The notes under the pieces: model-generated
Told to the model about the DNA's origin: nothing
Databases searched by the model: none
What the model saw: only the letters and a program-made list of their open reading frames with translations
Shown: positions 63,487 through 64,000 of the stretch, in pieces
How positions within the stretch are numbered: position 1 is the stretch's first letter
Layout: every line of letters starts with the position of its first letter
From: RBC038 sp041390625
Lineage (GTDB): Bacteria; Chloroflexota; Dehalococcoidia; UBA2979
Assembly (NCBI GenBank): GCA_041390625.1
Contig: JAWKPM010000005.1
Span: 124,001-188,000, forward strand
Reading direction: 5' to 3'
DNA: 64,000 bases
Made by a program: the position numbers and the translations under genes

Positions 63487-63924
63487 GTGCCAGACGACAC
63501 CATCGAGACCCTTGAGCGGAACGCCTCGACCCTCGAGGCGCTGCGCGTGCTGGCGGCCTCGGTGTCGGATGACGACCTCGAGCAGTCGCTCGGCGGGGGA
63601 TGGGTGGTGGCGACGGCGTTCGCACACCTCGCGTTCTGGGACCGGCGGCAGGCGCTGACGATTCGCCGCTACCTCGAGACGGGCGCGTTCATCGAGGAGG
63701 ACGAGACGGTCAACCCGAGCATCGAGCCGCTGCTGCTGGCGCTCCCGCCTCGTCGGGCGGTCGAGCTGGCACTCGGCGCGGGCGAGCTGGTGAACGAGGT
63801 GGTCGCGGGCCTCGAAGAGGCGCCGCTGGCCGCGATCGAGGCGAGCGCGCACGCGTACCTCGCGCGGCGGTGGGCGCATCGCGAGGAGCACATGGCACAG
63901 ATCGAGGCCGGGCTGGGGCGCTGA
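63487..63924 (+). CDS. DinB-like four-helix protein
   Basis: A 145-residue, all-helical protein. The metal-binding His pattern of the DinB/YfiT fold is partly visible: AFAHLAFWDRRQ and the C-terminal WAHREEHMAQIEAGL. Family members act in small-thiol metabolism or as metal-dependent hydrolases; the role here is unknown. GTG 63487 has AGGAGGGG upstream; the upstream TATCGT may be its -10. Confidence 0.75.
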   Translation: MPDDTIETLERNASTLEALRVLAASVSDDDLEQSLGGGWVVATAFAHLAFWDRRQALTIRRYLETGAFIEEDETVNPSIEPLLLALPPRRAVELALGAGELVNEVVAGLEEAPLAAIEASAHAYLARRWAHREEHMAQIEAGLGR

Positions 63925-63965
63925 CGCCCGGGCCTGCTGCTCACAGGGCCACCGAGGCAGGCTGA

Positions 63966-63971
63966 TATGCT
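63966..63971 (+). promoter_or_regulatory. TANNNT -10 box before a gene cut by the window end
   Basis: TATGCT lies 6 nt before an ATG at 63978, with no ribosome site, in the leaderless pattern. Confidence 0.4.
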
Positions 63972-63977
63972 CGGGCC

Positions 63978-64000
63978 ATGCTGACACATCTGATCGCGCA
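63978..64000 (+). CDS. Start of an unidentified gene, cut by window end
   Basis: Only MLTHLIA is visible. The reason to call it a gene is the TATGCT box 6 nt upstream, matching the leaderless start of about ten other genes here. Confidence 0.35.

Overview
The window is 64 kb of very GC-rich bacterial chromosome with dense, short-spaced genes of ordinary metabolic type. I saw no rRNA, tRNA, CRISPR array, transposase, integrase or prophage block. The gene mix suggests a free-living heterotroph: many acyl-CoA dehydrogenase, MaoC, SRPBCC and VOC proteins, a GH15 glycosidase, an Lhr helicase, DUF3052 and DUF4242 proteins and an MpaB-like protein. A Chloroflexota-type organism (Dehalococcoidia/Tepidiforma-like) is my best guess, with Actinobacteria as the alternative; this is inference from gene content, not a phylogenetic result. 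Two expression habits recur. Genes inside operons carry strong AGGAGG-type ribosome sites or ATGA/GTGA overlaps. About eleven first genes carry no ribosome site and instead have a TANNNT box 6 to 8 nt before the start codon, as expected for leaderless mRNA.

Layout. 1-4.2 kb: an aldo/keto reductase cut by the window edge, then a chemoreceptor gene directly following a lipoprotein alpha-carbonic anhydrase gene on the minus strand. 4.4-8.3 kb: a luciferase-like oxidoreductase, a Na+/H+ antiporter with a TrkA-type tail, a dual-specificity phosphatase and a small membrane protein. 8.3-22 kb: a carbohydrate block. Trehalose-6-phosphate synthase faces a ROK kinase and a diacylglycerol-kinase-like gene, followed by a tightly coupled minus-strand operon tkt-rpiB-tal-pgi-gnd-zwf-pgl-GH15. 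That operon encodes the oxidative and non-oxidative pentose phosphate pathway (no rpe seen) and ends in a GH15 glucoamylase/trehalase-type enzyme. 22-37 kb: mostly single genes, including methyltransferases, an APH-type kinase with a RibD-like reductase, GNATs, hydrolases, a CDF metal exporter with an unusual metal site, an MpaB-like protein, SRPBCC proteins and lipoproteins. 35-43 kb: an acyl-CoA dehydrogenase, a Tat-lipoprotein intradiol dioxygenase, the large Lhr helicase and a methyltransferase. 43-50 kb: a GDSL lipoprotein, an ArsR-AHSA1-DUF4242-VOC group, a LysE transporter broken by an in-frame TAG, another acyl-CoA dehydrogenase and a two-gene ABC exporter. 50-55 kb: a single-pass membrane protein of unknown role, an MFS exporter preceded by a 15-codon leader peptide and a hairpin, and a membrane-anchored PQQ-like beta-propeller. 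55-58.5 kb: a copper operon (HMA/Cys-rich protein, CsoR, CopA) with a visible CsoR-type operator. 58.5-64 kb: two MFS transporters, a Lys/Ala-rich histone-like protein apparently starting at CTG, a MaoC pair and a DinB-like protein.

The most striking pattern lies above the gene level. The octamer CCTCGATG occurs, by my eye count, about 80 times on the plus strand and about 30 times as its complement CATCGAGG, against roughly one per strand expected. The polarity holds in genes of both orientations and is strongest between genes. It looks like a genome-scale polar motif (KOPS/AIMS-, Chi- or uptake-sequence-like) that deserves a whole-genome count.
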